Assembly: GCF_002078505.1 (NCBI RefSeq)
Contig: NZ_LUAV01000012.1
Span: 267,134 to 331,133, forward strand
Direction: 5' to 3'
From: Ensifer aridi
Lineage (GTDB): Bacteria; Pseudomonadota; Alphaproteobacteria; Rhizobiales; Rhizobiaceae
DNA: 64,000 nt
Shown here: positions 52,685-62,569 of the stretch, in pieces
Position numbering within the stretch: position 1 is the stretch's first letter
Layout: each line of letters starts with the position of its first letter
Notes under the pieces: generated by a model
Seen by the model: the letters and a program-made list of their open reading frames with translations, nothing else
What the model was told of the DNA's origin: nothing
Databases searched by the model: none
Program-made: the position numbers and the translations under genes

Positions 52685-54874
52685 TCAGGCCGCCTTGACT
52701 TTCGCTCGCTTGGCAAGATGCGCCACCACGTTCTCGATCATCCGCATGCCGGCGTCGCCGCCAAGCGTCATGATCGATTCCGGATGGAACTGCACGGCCG
52801 CCACCGGCTCCTTCATGTGCTCGATGCCCATGATCGTGCCGTCCTCGCTTTCGGCCGTGATCATGAACTCGCGCGGCAGGCTGGAAGGATCGGCAAAGAT
52901 CGAGTGGTAACGCCCGACCGTCACTTCCCTGCCGAGGCCCGAGAAGACGATGCCGGGCTCTAGCACGCGGATGCGCGAGGGCTTCCCGTGCATCGGGATC
53001 GCGAGCTGACGAAGATCGCCGCCATATGCTTCCGCGAGCGCCTGCAGGCCGAGGCAGACGCCGAAGATCGGCAGGTCGCGCGTCCGCGCCTTCTTGATCG
53101 TCGCCTTGCAGTCGAAGTCCTTCGGGGTACCGGGGCCGGGCGAAAGCACGACGAGGTCCGGCTTGACCCGGTCGAAGATGTCCTCGGCGACGGGCGTGCG
53201 CACCGTGGTGACCGTCGCTCCCGTCTGGCGGAAATAGTTCGCAAGCGTGTGGACGAAGCTGTCCTCGTGGTCGACAAGCAGGATGTTGACACCGGCGCCG
53301 ACGGCGGCGACGTCGCGCGCCGGCTTGGCGCTGTTGGCGGATTTCGCGTCGCGGATGGCTGCGATCATGGCGGAGGCCTTCAGTTCGGTTTCGGCTTCTT
53401 CTTCTTCCGGACTGGAATCATAGAGAAGCGTCGCGCCCGCCCTCACCTCGGCGATCCCGTCCTTGATGCGGATCGTGCGCAGCGTCAGCCCGGTGTTCAT
53501 GTCGCCGTTGAAGCCGACCATGCCGATCGCGCCACCGTACCAGGCACGCGGGCTCTTCTCGTGGTTCTCGATGAAGCGCATCGCCCAGAGCTTCGGCGCG
53601 CCGGTCACCGTGACTGCCCAAGCGTGACTCAGGAATCCGTCGAAGGCGTCCATGTCGTCGCGCAGCCGCCCTTCGATATGGTCGACTGTGTGGATCAGCC
53701 GCGAATACATCTCGATCTGGCGCCGGCCGATCACCTTCACCGAACCCGGCACGCAGACGCGGCTCTTGTCGTTGCGGTCGACGTCCGAACACATGGTGAG
53801 CTCGGACTCGTCCTTCTTCGAGTTCAGAAGCTTTAGGATCTGTTCGCTGTCGGCGATCGGATCGTCGCCGCGCTTGATCGTGCCGGAGATCGGGCAGGTC
53901 TCGATGCGGCGGCCGGAAACGCGCACGAACATTTCGGGCGAGGCGCCGACGAGATATTCCTGGTTGCCGAGATTAATGAAAAAGGAATAGGGCGACGGGT
54001 TGATGGCCTTCAGCCGGTTCGATATCTCCGAAGGCCGGCTCTCGCAGCGCTCATAGAACTTCTGGCCCGGCACGACTTCGAAGAGATCGCCGCGGCGGAA
54101 GCTCTCCTTGGCCTTGACGACGAGTTCGGCATATTCGCCTGGACGGTGGTCGCCATGCGGCGGGATACTGTCGCCCATCCGGAACGGCCCGGGAGCTATA
54201 TCCGCCGCCTTGCCCTCGGTCGAAAGCCCTTCCTTGCCGAAATCGTAACGGTCGATCCAGGCCTTGGCCGCATAGTGATCGACGACCAGGATTTCGTCCG
54301 GCAGGAAGAGGACCATATCGCGCTGATCGTCGGGGCGCTTCAGCTTCAGTTCGATCGCGTCGAACTGAAAGGCGAGATCGTAGCCGAAGGCGCCGTAGAG
54401 ACCGAGGCTCGAATCCTCCTCCGAGTGGAAGAGGTTCGTCACTGCGCGCAGAACCGTGAAGACCGTCGGCATCTTCGACCGCTCTTCCTCGGTGAAAACA
54501 CGATCGGGCTCGTTGACAGTGAGGTCGAGCCGGCGGGCAGTGATGGTGCCGAGGGTAATGTCGGCAACGGTCTTCAGATGCTCGGCAATCAGCGCCAGCA
54601 GCACCTCGCCGCGGCCGTTATAAGCTTCGATCCAGAGCGAGCGACCGAAGGAGGAGATGGCAAGCGGCGGGTCGACGACGGCTGTGTCCCAGCGGGTGTA
54701 GCGGCCGGGATATTCGTAATTGGAGGAGAAGACCGCGCCACGCCGCTCGTCGAGCTTGTCGACATAACCGGCGATCGCGTCGGCGTAGGAGGCGTCGCGC
54801 CGCCTGCGGGTAACGACGATGCCGCCCTTCGTGGTGTAACTCTCCGAGCCGTCTTCCAGAATTACCGTTGCCAT
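52685..54874 (-). CDS. trpE: Fused anthranilate synthase TrpE(G)
   Basis: A 729-residue fusion of both anthranilate synthase components, as is typical of Rhizobiales. The TrpE part (about 1-510) includes [27 protein letters not shown] and [17 protein letters not shown]. The TrpG amidotransferase (about 530-725) has the nucleophile in [16 protein letters not shown] and the His/Glu pair in VQFHPESIM. It converts chorismate and glutamine to anthranilate, the first step of tryptophan synthesis. The trpL leader and its terminator lie directly upstream and provide attenuation. Confidence 0.97.
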   Translation of the reverse strand: MATVILEDGSESYTTKGGIVVTRRRRDASYADAIAGYVDKLDERRGAVFSSNYEYPGRYTRWDTAVVDPPLAISSFGRSLWIEAYNGRGEVLLALIAEHLKTVADITLGTITARRLDLTVNEPDRVFTEEERSKMPTVFTVLRAVTNLFHSEEDSSLGLYGAFGYDLAFQFDAIELKLKRPDDQRDMVLFLPDEILVVDHYAAKAWIDRYDFGKEGLSTEGKAADIAPGPFRMGDSIPPHGDHRPGEYAELVVKAKESFRRGDLFEVVPGQKFYERCESRPSEISNRLKAINPSPYSFFINLGNQEYLVGASPEMFVRVSGRRIETCPISGTIKRGDDPIADSEQILKLLNSKKDESELTMCSDVDRNDKSRVCVPGSVKVIGRRQIEMYSRLIHTVDHIEGRLRDDMDAFDGFLSHAWAVTVTGAPKLWAMRFIENHEKSPRAWYGGAIGMVGFNGDMNTGLTLRTIRIKDGIAEVRAGATLLYDSSPEEEEAETELKASAMIAAIRDAKSANSAKPARDVAAVGAGVNILLVDHEDSFVHTLANYFRQTGATVTTVRTPVAEDIFDRVKPDLVVLSPGPGTPKDFDCKATIKKARTRDLPIFGVCLGLQALAEAYGGDLRQLAIPMHGKPSRIRVLEPGIVFSGLGREVTVGRYHSIFADPSSLPREFMITAESEDGTIMGIEHMKEPVAAVQFHPESIMTLGGDAGMRMIENVVAHLAKRAKVKAA

Positions 54875-54921
54875 TCATCTCGCTCCGTAAAAGCCCAGTC
54901 TTTCCGCGCGGCCAGAATACG

Positions 54922-54953
54922 AAAAAAGCCGCCTCGAAATCTCCGGGCGGCTT
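54922..54953 (-). terminator. trp attenuator terminator
   Basis: On the minus strand AAGCCGCC-cggagatttcga-GGCGGCTT is followed by TTTT (six T in all with the stem end). It lies 36 bp after the trpL stop and before trpE(G): the classical intrinsic terminator of a trp attenuator. Termination here would release the leader RNA, known in S. meliloti as rnTrpL. Confidence 0.92.
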
Positions 54954-54988
54954 CATGTCTCAATCACGCATGACTGGTCAAGGCCGCC

Positions 54989-55033
54989 TCAGCGAGCCCA
55001 CCACCAGATCGAAATGTTCTGCGTGTTTGCCAT
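54989..55033 (-). CDS. trpL: trp leader peptide
   Basis: A 14-residue peptide, [14 protein letters not shown], with three consecutive Trp codons (54998-55006). It matches the S. meliloti peTrpL sequence as I remember it. In that species the leader is leaderless (AUG at the transcription start), controls trpE(G) by attenuation, and the released RNA and peptide have additional trans roles. No Shine-Dalgarno is present here either, consistent with a leaderless mRNA. Confidence 0.93.
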
Positions 55034-55042
55034 GGGCGAAAG

Positions 55043-55071
55043 TGTTAGCGTGCCTTGCGGGTCTTAGCAAG
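55043..55071 (-). promoter_or_regulatory. Promoter of trpL-trpE(G)
   Basis: On the minus strand CTTGCT (55066-55071), a 17 bp spacer and CTAACA (55043-55048) fit the alphaproteobacterial promoter pattern. Nine bases separate the -10 box from the ATG, so transcription should begin at the start codon. Confidence 0.7.
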
Positions 55072-55140
55072 CGGGAAAAGACGGTGGAAGCGGCGGCTGG
55101 CGAGAGCCGCCCTTTCGCTTGATGGGATGTACCGAACCGC

Positions 55141-57342
55141 TCAGAAGCGCTGCGTCAGCGAGATCTTGAAGGTCCGGCCCGGCTCGGAATAATAGTCCCG
55201 CGGCTGGGTGAACGCGTTCTGCGTGTTCACCGCATCCCAATAGGTCTTGTCGAAGACGTTGTAGACGCCGGCATTCACCCTCAGCCCCGGCATCTGTTCC
55301 GGTTGCCACCAGCCGGTGACGTCCAAGATGCCGTAGCCCGGAGCCTTGAAAGTGTTGGTCGACTTGTCCGAAACGGCCATCGCAGCCGTCAGGATGACGT
55401 CGGTTCCCCAGGTTTCCGTGGCATAGCCGACACCGAGAACTCCCTTCAGCGGAGGCACTGAACCCAGCGCCTCGTCGGTGTCCAGATCCCTGCCATAGGC
55501 ATAGGCGAGCGCGGTGCGCACATGGACGCCGTTGGCGAAAACTTTGTGGCCTGACACTTCCACCCCGTGAATGGAGACGTTGGCGCGGTTGATCGCCTCG
55601 GTTATTCCGAGCGGATAGGTGAACGTCGGATCCGCATAGTTGATCCGGTCAATGAAGTTCTTGTACCTGTTATAGAATGCACTGACGCGGCCGCCGAACT
55701 CCTCGTCGCCGAGGTTCGCCCCGACCTCGAAGCCGTGGCTCGTTTCGGGCTTCAGATCGGGATTGCCGATCTGCAAATAGCTGCCCGGCGCGCCGTAATT
55801 CAGATAGAGTTCCTCGGCGGTCGGCGGCCGGAAAGCCATCGCCCATTGGGCGAAAAGCTCGACCTGTTCGGCTGCCTGATACGTCGCAAGCAGCTTCGGT
55901 GACAGGGCATAGTCGCTCTGGCCGGGCGGCAGGCCGTCATAGTTGGGATTGCGCATATAAGCGGCGGTGTTCTCAGGCGAATAATCGTACCAGTCGAAAC
56001 GGAGGCCCGGCGTCAGCGCGAACAGGCCATCGCCGATCGAGATGCGATCCTGCAGGTAGATGCCGAACTTCTTGCTGTCGACGTCGGGGCTGTCCGACTG
56101 GTTCGTATGCAGGAAGTTGCAGGTAGGGCTCGGCGTTGTGTCGCAGCTATCCTCACCCGAGGAATATTGATGGAGTTTCCCGAGGGCAAAGTCGCCGCCA
56201 AGCGTAACCTTGTGCTGCAGGAAACCGGTATCGAAGAACTTATCGACATAGCCGCTGGCGCCGAAACTTTCCTCCTCGGCTTCGTTGAGCCGTGAATACT
56301 CGCCGATGACCGACGTGCTGCGGTAGGCATCGATACCGTTTTCCCTAAACAGCCTCTGCCAATAGACAACGGCCGAGGCGCTGTCGAACCAAGCGCCATC
56401 GTCAACGGCCTCGAAATCATAGTCGAGCGACAGGCGCTCGCGCCGGGTGTTGTCGAGCTTGTCGTAGTTGCCTGGCCGGTAATTGCCGGTGAGGCTTTGG
56501 CCGGACATGAAATCGATATCCTTGTCGCGATCGAAGCGCTCGGCAGTGAAGCCGAAAGTATGGCCGCTATCGGTGTATTGCCGGACCTTGAACAGAAGGT
56601 TGTTCTGGTCGTAGTCGGCCGGGTCAGCCTCGGTACGCGTCGTGAAATAGCCGCCGACGTCGCCATTGCTTTCCCGTTCGTGCCCTTTCTTATAGCCGCC
56701 CTGGAACAGCACGGCCGTGTTGTCGTAGCGTGCTGCAACGGCGGCGGAGCCGCCGAGGCTATCGTCTTCGCCGTCATAGGCGAATTTGAATATGCCGCCC
56801 CAGGTCCTGCCTTCGCCGATCAGGTCCTCCGGCTCAAGGGTGCGCAGGACCACCGCTCCCCCGAGCGCGCCGCCGCCAGCCCGGCTGGAATCGGCGCCGC
56901 GCACGATATCGATCGTAGAGAGCGCTGCGAAATCGAAGCTGTCGATGCCGCCATCTGCATCGCGCGCGCCGTCATCGAGGAAGGGGATCGGAATGCCATC
57001 GATCGTCGTCAGCACGCGAGCGCCCTCAAGACCGCGAATGTTGACGCTGCCGCTCGTGCGGTTGAAGTTCACACCGGGCTCGAGGCTTCTGCCCAGATCC
57101 TCGAAACTCGATATCTGGTTGTTGTCGAGTTCTTCTTCGGTGACCCGCTCGGCGAGCGGCGTGTCGGCCACGCCTTCCTTCTCTTCACCCTTGACGGTCA
57201 GCTTCTTCAGCGCCGTCACGCGCCCCTGTTTATCTGCGGCGGCGGCCGCCTCGTCTGCCGATTGCGCGTAAGAAATCGTTGTTCCAGCTAGGGTGAATGC
57301 CGTGCACGCCAAAAGCGCCAGGCGATGATGCCGGTTGAGCAT
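55141..57342 (-). CDS. shmR: TonB-dependent haemin/haemoglobin receptor (ShmR-like)
   Basis: A 733-residue outer-membrane receptor. A signal peptide (about 1-26) is followed by a plug domain (about 45-165, SSFEDLGRSLEPGVNFNR, SVNIRGLEGARVLTTIDGI) and a 22-strand barrel, ending in the terminal Phe of TQRF. The hallmark TonB-receptor block YNVFDKTYWDAVN is present. Neighbourhood (downstream of trpE(G)) and overall type match S. meliloti ShmR, the haemin receptor. A sigma-70-like promoter lies in an AT-rich region upstream. Iron regulation is expected, but I could not assign a binding site. Confidence 0.85.
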   Translation of the reverse strand: MLNRHHRLALLACTAFTLAGTTISYAQSADEAAAAADKQGRVTALKKLTVKGEEKEGVADTPLAERVTEEELDNNQISSFEDLGRSLEPGVNFNRTSGSVNIRGLEGARVLTTIDGIPIPFLDDGARDADGGIDSFDFAALSTIDIVRGADSSRAGGGALGGAVVLRTLEPEDLIGEGRTWGGIFKFAYDGEDDSLGGSAAVAARYDNTAVLFQGGYKKGHERESNGDVGGYFTTRTEADPADYDQNNLLFKVRQYTDSGHTFGFTAERFDRDKDIDFMSGQSLTGNYRPGNYDKLDNTRRERLSLDYDFEAVDDGAWFDSASAVVYWQRLFRENGIDAYRSTSVIGEYSRLNEAEEESFGASGYVDKFFDTGFLQHKVTLGGDFALGKLHQYSSGEDSCDTTPSPTCNFLHTNQSDSPDVDSKKFGIYLQDRISIGDGLFALTPGLRFDWYDYSPENTAAYMRNPNYDGLPPGQSDYALSPKLLATYQAAEQVELFAQWAMAFRPPTAEELYLNYGAPGSYLQIGNPDLKPETSHGFEVGANLGDEEFGGRVSAFYNRYKNFIDRINYADPTFTYPLGITEAINRANVSIHGVEVSGHKVFANGVHVRTALAYAYGRDLDTDEALGSVPPLKGVLGVGYATETWGTDVILTAAMAVSDKSTNTFKAPGYGILDVTGWWQPEQMPGLRVNAGVYNVFDKTYWDAVNTQNAFTQPRDYYSEPGRTFKISLTQRF

Positions 57343-57454
57343 GGACCAGTCCTTTGAGATGTTGGCCGGGCTTGCTGTTGAGCGGCGAACTCAAGGGCTG
57401 GCTGGGCAGGCGTCGGGAATTGGGAAGACGGACTTGTCGCCGCCTTCTTTAGGC

Positions 57455-57483
57455 CACATAAAAAACATGAGTGTAAAAGTCAA
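57455..57483 (-). promoter_or_regulatory. Probable shmR promoter
   Basis: On the minus strand TTGACT (57478-57483), a 17 bp spacer and TATGTG (57455-57460) give a sigma-70-like promoter about 110 bp upstream of the shmR ATG. It is embedded in AT-rich DNA (tcaatatatattga just upstream is an inverted repeat), a plausible regulator site. Confidence 0.55.
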
Positions 57484-57660
57484 TATATATTGAGGGGTGG
57501 GGCCGACACAGTTTTCCGACGATCGAAGGCCTCGTCCTCAGTTTCAGCACATTTTGAAACAGGATTGTTTCTTCGCGCGTTTCGCCGTTCTGGCCGCCAC
57601 CGCATCCTGCCTTAAATCGAAATCGATCTAAGGACGGAGGCATGCAGCGGTTCGAAGTGT

Positions 57661-57704
57661 TACAGCGATCTTTTTGCGCGTCTGTTCAGAAGCGCGGCGC
57701 TGTA
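57661..57704. repeat. Palindromic intergenic repeat (tacagcg...cgctgta type)
   Basis: Outer arms tacagcg (57661-57667) and cgctgta (57698-57704) enclose the imperfect inner arms gcgcgtctg/cagaagcgcg. Related to the element at 7613-7658. It ends about 20 bp before the extensin-like start codon. Confidence 0.6.
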
Positions 57705-57722
57705 CGGAATAGGAGGACCTGC

Positions 57723-58541
57723 ATGCGCCGCGTTGCCGGAATGTTACTGCTCTCCACCTTCGTCCTTGCAGGAGCGACCCTGCCGATGGAGGGACCGCTA
57801 CCGGTACCGAGGCCCGCAACGGATGGCGATCAGCCAACGCCAACGCCGCGGCCCGCGGTACCGCGCGCGAATGATGAGAACGGCGAGGGCGAGATCAACG
57901 CCCGGAGTGGGCGAGAGCTACCCCCGGGCTGGAAAGATGATGCTCTCGATGCCGTGCCGGTCGTCGAGATCGAGAAGGAAGACCCGCAAGCCTATGCGTC
58001 CTGTCTCTCCGCGCTCAGGTCGCTCGGCAGCACTTTTGCCGAGGCCGACCGCATCGATGACGGCAAGGGCTGCGGCATCGACAAGCCGATCGATGTCGAT
58101 GCCATACTGCCGGACGTGGCCCTGAAGCCTGACGGCATGATGCGCTGCGAAACGGCCTTGGCGCTTGCTCGCTGGACCAAGGAGACCGCCACTCCGGCCG
58201 CCAAAGCTGCTTTCGGACCCGACACCCGCATTGCCGCCCTGAACCAGGCCTCCACCTATGTCTGTCGCCTGAGGAACAACGGCACCACCGGCAAGATCTC
58301 CGAGCACGCCCGCGGCAATGCAGTCGACATCGCCTCCTTCACTCTCGCGGACGGCAAGATCATCGAGATTCAGCCGCGGGATGAAGATGGCACGATGGCC
58401 GGCGCGTTCCAGCGAGCGGTCACGGCCTCTGCCTGCCTCTACTTCACAACGGTGCTCGACCCGGGCAGCGATGAGGCACATGAAGACCACCTGCATCTCG
58501 ACGTCATCGAGCGGAAAAACGGGTATCGCTATTGCCGATAG
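57723..58541 (+). CDS. Extensin-like_C domain protein
   Basis: A 272-residue exported protein. It has a signal peptide (MRRVAGMLLLSTFVLAGATLP), a Pro-rich linker (PVPRPATDGDQPTPTPRPA) and an Extensin-like_C domain (about 90-272). The domain has the metal-site-like residues SEHARGNAVDI and AHEDHLHLDV, reminiscent of M15/VanY peptidases, so a cell-wall role is plausible. AGGAGG precedes the ATG. A longer frame from 57642 would read through the repeat and is rejected. Confidence 0.87.
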   Translation: MRRVAGMLLLSTFVLAGATLPMEGPLPVPRPATDGDQPTPTPRPAVPRANDENGEGEINARSGRELPPGWKDDALDAVPVVEIEKEDPQAYASCLSALRSLGSTFAEADRIDDGKGCGIDKPIDVDAILPDVALKPDGMMRCETALALARWTKETATPAAKAAFGPDTRIAALNQASTYVCRLRNNGTTGKISEHARGNAVDIASFTLADGKIIEIQPRDEDGTMAGAFQRAVTASACLYFTTVLDPGSDEAHEDHLHLDVIERKNGYRYCR

Positions 58542-58764
58542 GGCGCGATGGGCCGCGGAACTCCCTCATCCGCCTGCTAGCACCTTCTCCCTGCAAGCGG
58601 GGTGAAGGAAACGCCCCAAGTCCCTCGCAGTGGTCGGAAATGTCGCCAGCCTCGATTGAAACCATCGGCGATCGGCACGATCTATGGGGCGGCACAACGG
58701 CGACAAGCCGAAAGTGTTCCGTGTCGCTTGACTGCAATCGCCCGTCTACTCGAGGAGCAATTCC

Positions 58765-59274
58765 ATGCCGCTGACCATGTACACGCTTTCCGTGCCGGCC
58801 TTCACCCGTGGCTTTTCCGCCCTCAGCGGCATTCTCGACAAAGCAGAGACCTTCGCCTCGCAGGCCGGCCTTCCGCTTGCCGAGCTCTTCGATGCAAGGC
58901 TTGCGCCTGACATGCTGCCGCTGGCGGGCCAGATTCAGCGGGCAAGCGACACGAGCAAGAACGCCATTGCGCGGCTGACGACACTTGACGTGCCGCGCTT
59001 TCCGGATGAGGAACGGACCTTTGCCGACTTGCGTGAGCGCATCGCCAAGACGGTTGCATTCTTGGAGACGGTGACCCCCGATGACCTCGACGGCAGCGAG
59101 ACGCGCGAAGTGACGCTCAGCTTCCCAAGCTTCAAGACGACGCTCAGCGGCGAGGATTACCTCACGAAGTTCGTCCTGCCGAACTTCTACTTCCACGTCA
59201 CCACCGCCTACGCCATCCTCCGCCACAAGGGCGTGCCGATCGGCAAAGCCGACTATATCGTCGGCCTCGGCTGA
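58765..59274 (+). CDS. DUF1993 domain protein
   Basis: A 169-residue helical protein of the DUF1993 family (DinB-like four-helix fold), with MYTLSVPAFTRGFSALSGIL at the start and LPNFYFHVTTAYAILRHKGV near the end. The function is unknown. It stands alone, followed by the inverted-repeat element at 59308. Confidence 0.87.
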   Translation: MPLTMYTLSVPAFTRGFSALSGILDKAETFASQAGLPLAELFDARLAPDMLPLAGQIQRASDTSKNAIARLTTLDVPRFPDEERTFADLRERIAKTVAFLETVTPDDLDGSETREVTLSFPSFKTTLSGEDYLTKFVLPNFYFHVTTAYAILRHKGVPIGKADYIVGLG

Positions 59275-59579
59275 AACGCGACGGCGAGACTCTTGATGCG
59301 GATGGAGACACCCCCCTCTGCCCTACCGGGCATCTCCCCCACAAGGGGGGAGATCGAAGGAGGCACCGCTGTGCACCATTGCGGCCTCTGTTTGTACGGT
59401 TGCCTCGTCGAAGGAGAGGAAGCGGGGAGCGCGCATCTTGCCAATCTCCCCCCTTGGGAGATGCCCGGCAGGGCAGAGGGGGGTGCCACCCGAAGCAGTT
59501 TGGAGATGCCATTTCTCGTGATAGCCGGTCGTTGCCGCAACAGTCAGTTTCGAGCTCGCGCTGACCGTACCTAAAGGCT
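59275..59579. other. Gap between the DUF1993 gene and fhs
   Basis: 305 bp between convergent genes, mostly occupied by the inverted-repeat element at 59308-59485. I see no gene in it. Confidence 0.6.
59308..59485. repeat. MITE-like element with long terminal inverted repeats
   Basis: A ~180 bp element. The left arm (about 59310-59355) reads acccccctctgccct then gggcatctcccccacaag; the right arm (about 59443-59485) carries the inverse. The arms are about 40 bp with few mismatches, with a ~90 bp middle and no coding sequence. Similar sequences are common in rhizobial intergenic DNA as I recall. It may also serve as a bidirectional terminator. Confidence 0.7.
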
Positions 59580-61259
59580 TCAGAACAATCCCTCAATCAG
59601 CCCCTGCTCATTGAGACGGATGCGCTCCGAAGACGGCGCCTTCGGCAGGCCCGGCATCGTCATGATTTCGCCCGTGACGACGACGATAAAGCCGGCGCCG
59701 GCCGCAAGCCGCACCTCGCGGATCGGCACGGCGTGGCCGGTCGGCGCGCCGCGCAGGTTCGGATCGGTGGAGAAGGAGTATTGCGTCTTCGCCACACAGA
59801 TCGGCAGGTGGCCGTAACCCTGATCCTCCCAGGTCCTGAGCTGGTCCCGCACCACCTTGTCGGCGATGACCTCGCTCGCGCGATAGATGTCCTTCGCGAT
59901 CGTCTCGATCTTATGGAAGAGCGGCATGTCGTCCGGATAAAGCGGCGAGAACTGCGAATGGCCCGCATTGGCGAGGTCGACGACCTTGTGCGCGAGCTCT
60001 TCGATCCCGGCCGAGCCTTCGGCCCAATGCTTGCAGAGGACCGCCTCGGATCCGAGCGTTCTGACATAGTCCTTGATCGCCTGAATCTCGGCCTCCGTGT
60101 CGGAGGTGAAATGATTGATCGCGACCAGCACCGGCACGCCGAATTTCTTGACGTTCTGGACGTGCCGGCCGAGGTTGGCGCATCCCTTCCTCAGCCCATC
60201 GAGATTCTCGCGCCCCAGATCCTCCTTCTTGACGCCACCATTCATCTTGATCGCCCTCACGGTCGCGACGATAACGGCGGCATCCGGCTTGAGGCCGGCC
60301 TTGCGGCACTTGATGTCGAAGAATTTCTCCGCGCCGAGATCGGCTCCGAAGCCCGCCTCGGTCACCACATAGTCGGCGAGCTTCAACGCGGTCGCCGTCG
60401 CCACCACGGAATTGCAGCCATGGGCGATGTTGGCGAAGGGCCCGCCGTGGACAAAGGCCGGATTGTTCTCGAGCGTCTGCACGAGGTTCGGCTGCATAGC
60501 ATCCTTCAGGAGGACGGCCATCGCCCCGTCGGCCTTGATGTCGCGGGCATAGACCGGGCTCTTGTCGCGCCGGTAACCGATGATGATGTTGCCGAGACGC
60601 TTTTCGAGATCGTGAATGTCCATTGCGAGACACAGGATTGCCATCACCTCCGAGGCGACGGTGATGTCGAATCCCGTCTCGCGCGGGTAGCCGTTGGCGA
60701 CGCCGCCCAGCGAGCCGATGATCTGGCGCAGCGCCCGGTCGTTCATGTCCATCACTCGCCGCCAGGCGATGCGGCGGATGTCGATCGCCTGCTCGTTGCC
60801 CCAATAGATGTGGTTGTCGATCAGCGCCGCGAGCAGGTTATGCGCCGCGGTGACGGCGTGGAAATCACCGGTGAAATGAAGGTTGATGTCCTCCATCGGC
60901 ACGACCTGGGCATAGCCGCCGCCCGCCGCGCCGCCCTTGATGCCGAAGCACGGTCCGAGCGAGGCTTCGCGGATGCAGACGATCGTCTTCTTGCCGATGC
61001 GGTTGAGACCATCGCCAAGACCGACCGTGGTCGTCGTCTTGCCCTCGCCGGCCGGTGTCGGGTTGATCGACGTCACGAGGATGAGGCGGCCGTTTCTCTT
61101 TTCCTTCTGCGCCGCGATGAACTCCGCGCTCACCTTCGCCTTGTCGTGGCCGTAGGGAAGCAGGTGCTCCGGCGGAATACCGAGCTTGGCGCCTATCTCC
61201 ATGATCGGCTTCTTCTTCGCGGCGCGCGCGATCTCGATGTCCGATTTCACCTCCCCCAT
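59580..61259 (-). CDS. fhs: Formate-tetrahydrofolate ligase
   Basis: A 559-residue ATP-dependent enzyme that makes 10-formyl-THF from formate and THF. It has the P-loop [18 protein letters not shown], the N-terminal [21 protein letters not shown] and [14 protein letters not shown]. Length is normal. The ATG has GGGGGAG directly upstream; an in-frame ATG 9 codons earlier is less likely. It is the only one-carbon gene in the window. Downstream is the inverted-repeat element. Confidence 0.97.
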   Translation of the reverse strand: MGEVKSDIEIARAAKKKPIMEIGAKLGIPPEHLLPYGHDKAKVSAEFIAAQKEKRNGRLILVTSINPTPAGEGKTTTTVGLGDGLNRIGKKTIVCIREASLGPCFGIKGGAAGGGYAQVVPMEDINLHFTGDFHAVTAAHNLLAALIDNHIYWGNEQAIDIRRIAWRRVMDMNDRALRQIIGSLGGVANGYPRETGFDITVASEVMAILCLAMDIHDLEKRLGNIIIGYRRDKSPVYARDIKADGAMAVLLKDAMQPNLVQTLENNPAFVHGGPFANIAHGCNSVVATATALKLADYVVTEAGFGADLGAEKFFDIKCRKAGLKPDAAVIVATVRAIKMNGGVKKEDLGRENLDGLRKGCANLGRHVQNVKKFGVPVLVAINHFTSDTEAEIQAIKDYVRTLGSEAVLCKHWAEGSAGIEELAHKVVDLANAGHSQFSPLYPDDMPLFHKIETIAKDIYRASEVIADKVVRDQLRTWEDQGYGHLPICVAKTQYSFSTDPNLRGAPTGHAVPIREVRLAAGAGFIVVVTGEIMTMPGLPKAPSSERIRLNEQGLIEGLF

Positions 61260-61342
61260 GGCTCCCCCCTTTTTTGATTTGCGCACCTCACCTCCCGCGG
61301 GGTGCGCCGCATCCGTCTCTGTGGGCTTTTATATTCCCGCCG

Positions 61343-62566
61343 TCAGCGCGCGAGAATGTCGCGCATCTCCACGATATTGGACCTGACGCGAAGGATATAG
61401 AAGCCCATGGTGGCAAGATGCGTCGGCATGATCCAGCCATCCTCGCGGCCATTCGAGATGATGAGCGGTTGAATGCGCAATGCCGCGCGAAGCTGCCTCA
61501 GGGTTTCCGTATAGATCGGCGTCAGACCGCGTTGCGTGACGACATTCTCGAAGTCCGCGCCGGCCGCCGTCAGAATCCCGTAATAGCCGTAGAGCTGGCC
61601 GAAGGCGAACCAGAAGCGATCGTCGGCCCTTGTGTCGAACCAGCCGCCGTTGTGGAATTCCGAACGCTCGCGGATGATCGCCGACGTATTGCCGAGATCG
61701 TTGGCGATGCGGTCGAGGAACTCCACCATGTTGTCGGACCGGCCGTCGAAGATCGCCTCGCATTTGCCGAGCGACACGTTGAACTTCCGGAAATCGCGCA
61801 TCGCCGCCCGATAGAAGCTCGGCGTCGGAGTCTTCGGGCCGAAAGGATTGAGGCCGAAATACCAGGTCTCCTCGTCGAACTGGATGTTGCCGCGCGCGCT
61901 CTGCAGATCGTTATTTACGCCGGACGTGCCGCGAACGCGACCGAGCGAATCGACGAGCTCGACCGCAGTGCGGCGAACCGCCTGATTGACGCCGCGCTGG
62001 AACGACGCCTTGTTGTCGAGCCACGGCGTATCGTCCCAATCGAGCCCGAAGAGGCCGAGCTTGTAGGCGAGCATCGAGGATATCCAGGCATTCTGATTGA
62101 CATTGAGATCGATCAGATCGGCCGCGACATCGACGATGGCCGAGGTCTGGCAAACCGTTCCAGCCGGAAGCTGCGCCACTGCAAGAGCCTCCGTCGTATT
62201 GTCCGTGCCCGACGGATCGGCCACGGCAGCCTGGCTGGCGGTTGCGGCAGCACCGGATTGTCCCGTCGTCGCGCCGGGGCCGCTGACCGGCGAGCCGGCC
62301 GGCGTCTTGCGCTCGGCAAGCTTGTAGCGATCGACGTAATCCGGGTCGAAATTGGTCCAAGCCTGCGTCTGCCAGACGAAGTAACCATAGAAGAGGACGA
62401 GCCCCAGGAGGATCAGCGCGATCGGCCCTTTGATGACCCAGCTACGGGCCCGGTACCAATTGCCGAGCACGACGAAAGGCCAGAGAAGCCACGCCACCGC
62501 CAGCCCGATGCCACGGCCGATCGCCGTAAAAACACGCTGGAAGAACGCAACGATCGGATCGAACAT
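61343..62566 (-). CDS. DUF2333 family membrane protein
   Basis: A 407-residue protein of the DUF2333 family, with hydrophobic segments near the N-terminus (about 12-32 and 45-63, IALILLGLVLFYGYFVW), a low-complexity Gly/Ala/Thr-rich linker (about 90-125) and a large extracytoplasmic domain (WISSMLAYKLGLFGLDWDDT). The function is unknown. It starts 3 bp after the DUF6638 stop, so they form an operon. Confidence 0.83.
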   Translation of the reverse strand: MFDPIVAFFQRVFTAIGRGIGLAVAWLLWPFVVLGNWYRARSWVIKGPIALILLGLVLFYGYFVWQTQAWTNFDPDYVDRYKLAERKTPAGSPVSGPGATTGQSGAAATASQAAVADPSGTDNTTEALAVAQLPAGTVCQTSAIVDVAADLIDLNVNQNAWISSMLAYKLGLFGLDWDDTPWLDNKASFQRGVNQAVRRTAVELVDSLGRVRGTSGVNNDLQSARGNIQFDEETWYFGLNPFGPKTPTPSFYRAAMRDFRKFNVSLGKCEAIFDGRSDNMVEFLDRIANDLGNTSAIIRERSEFHNGGWFDTRADDRFWFAFGQLYGYYGILTAAGADFENVVTQRGLTPIYTETLRQLRAALRIQPLIISNGREDGWIMPTHLATMGFYILRVRSNIVEMRDILAR

Positions 62567-62569
62567 TTT

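Larger units (their letters stand above)
57343..57722. other. Divergent control region between shmR and the extensin-like gene
   Basis: 380 bp without a confident gene. It contains the shmR promoter at 57455-57483, an unusually AT-rich stretch (57454-57492) in an otherwise GC-rich region, and the palindromic repeat at 57661-57704, which overlaps the possible 5' extension of the extensin-like frame. Confidence 0.5.
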
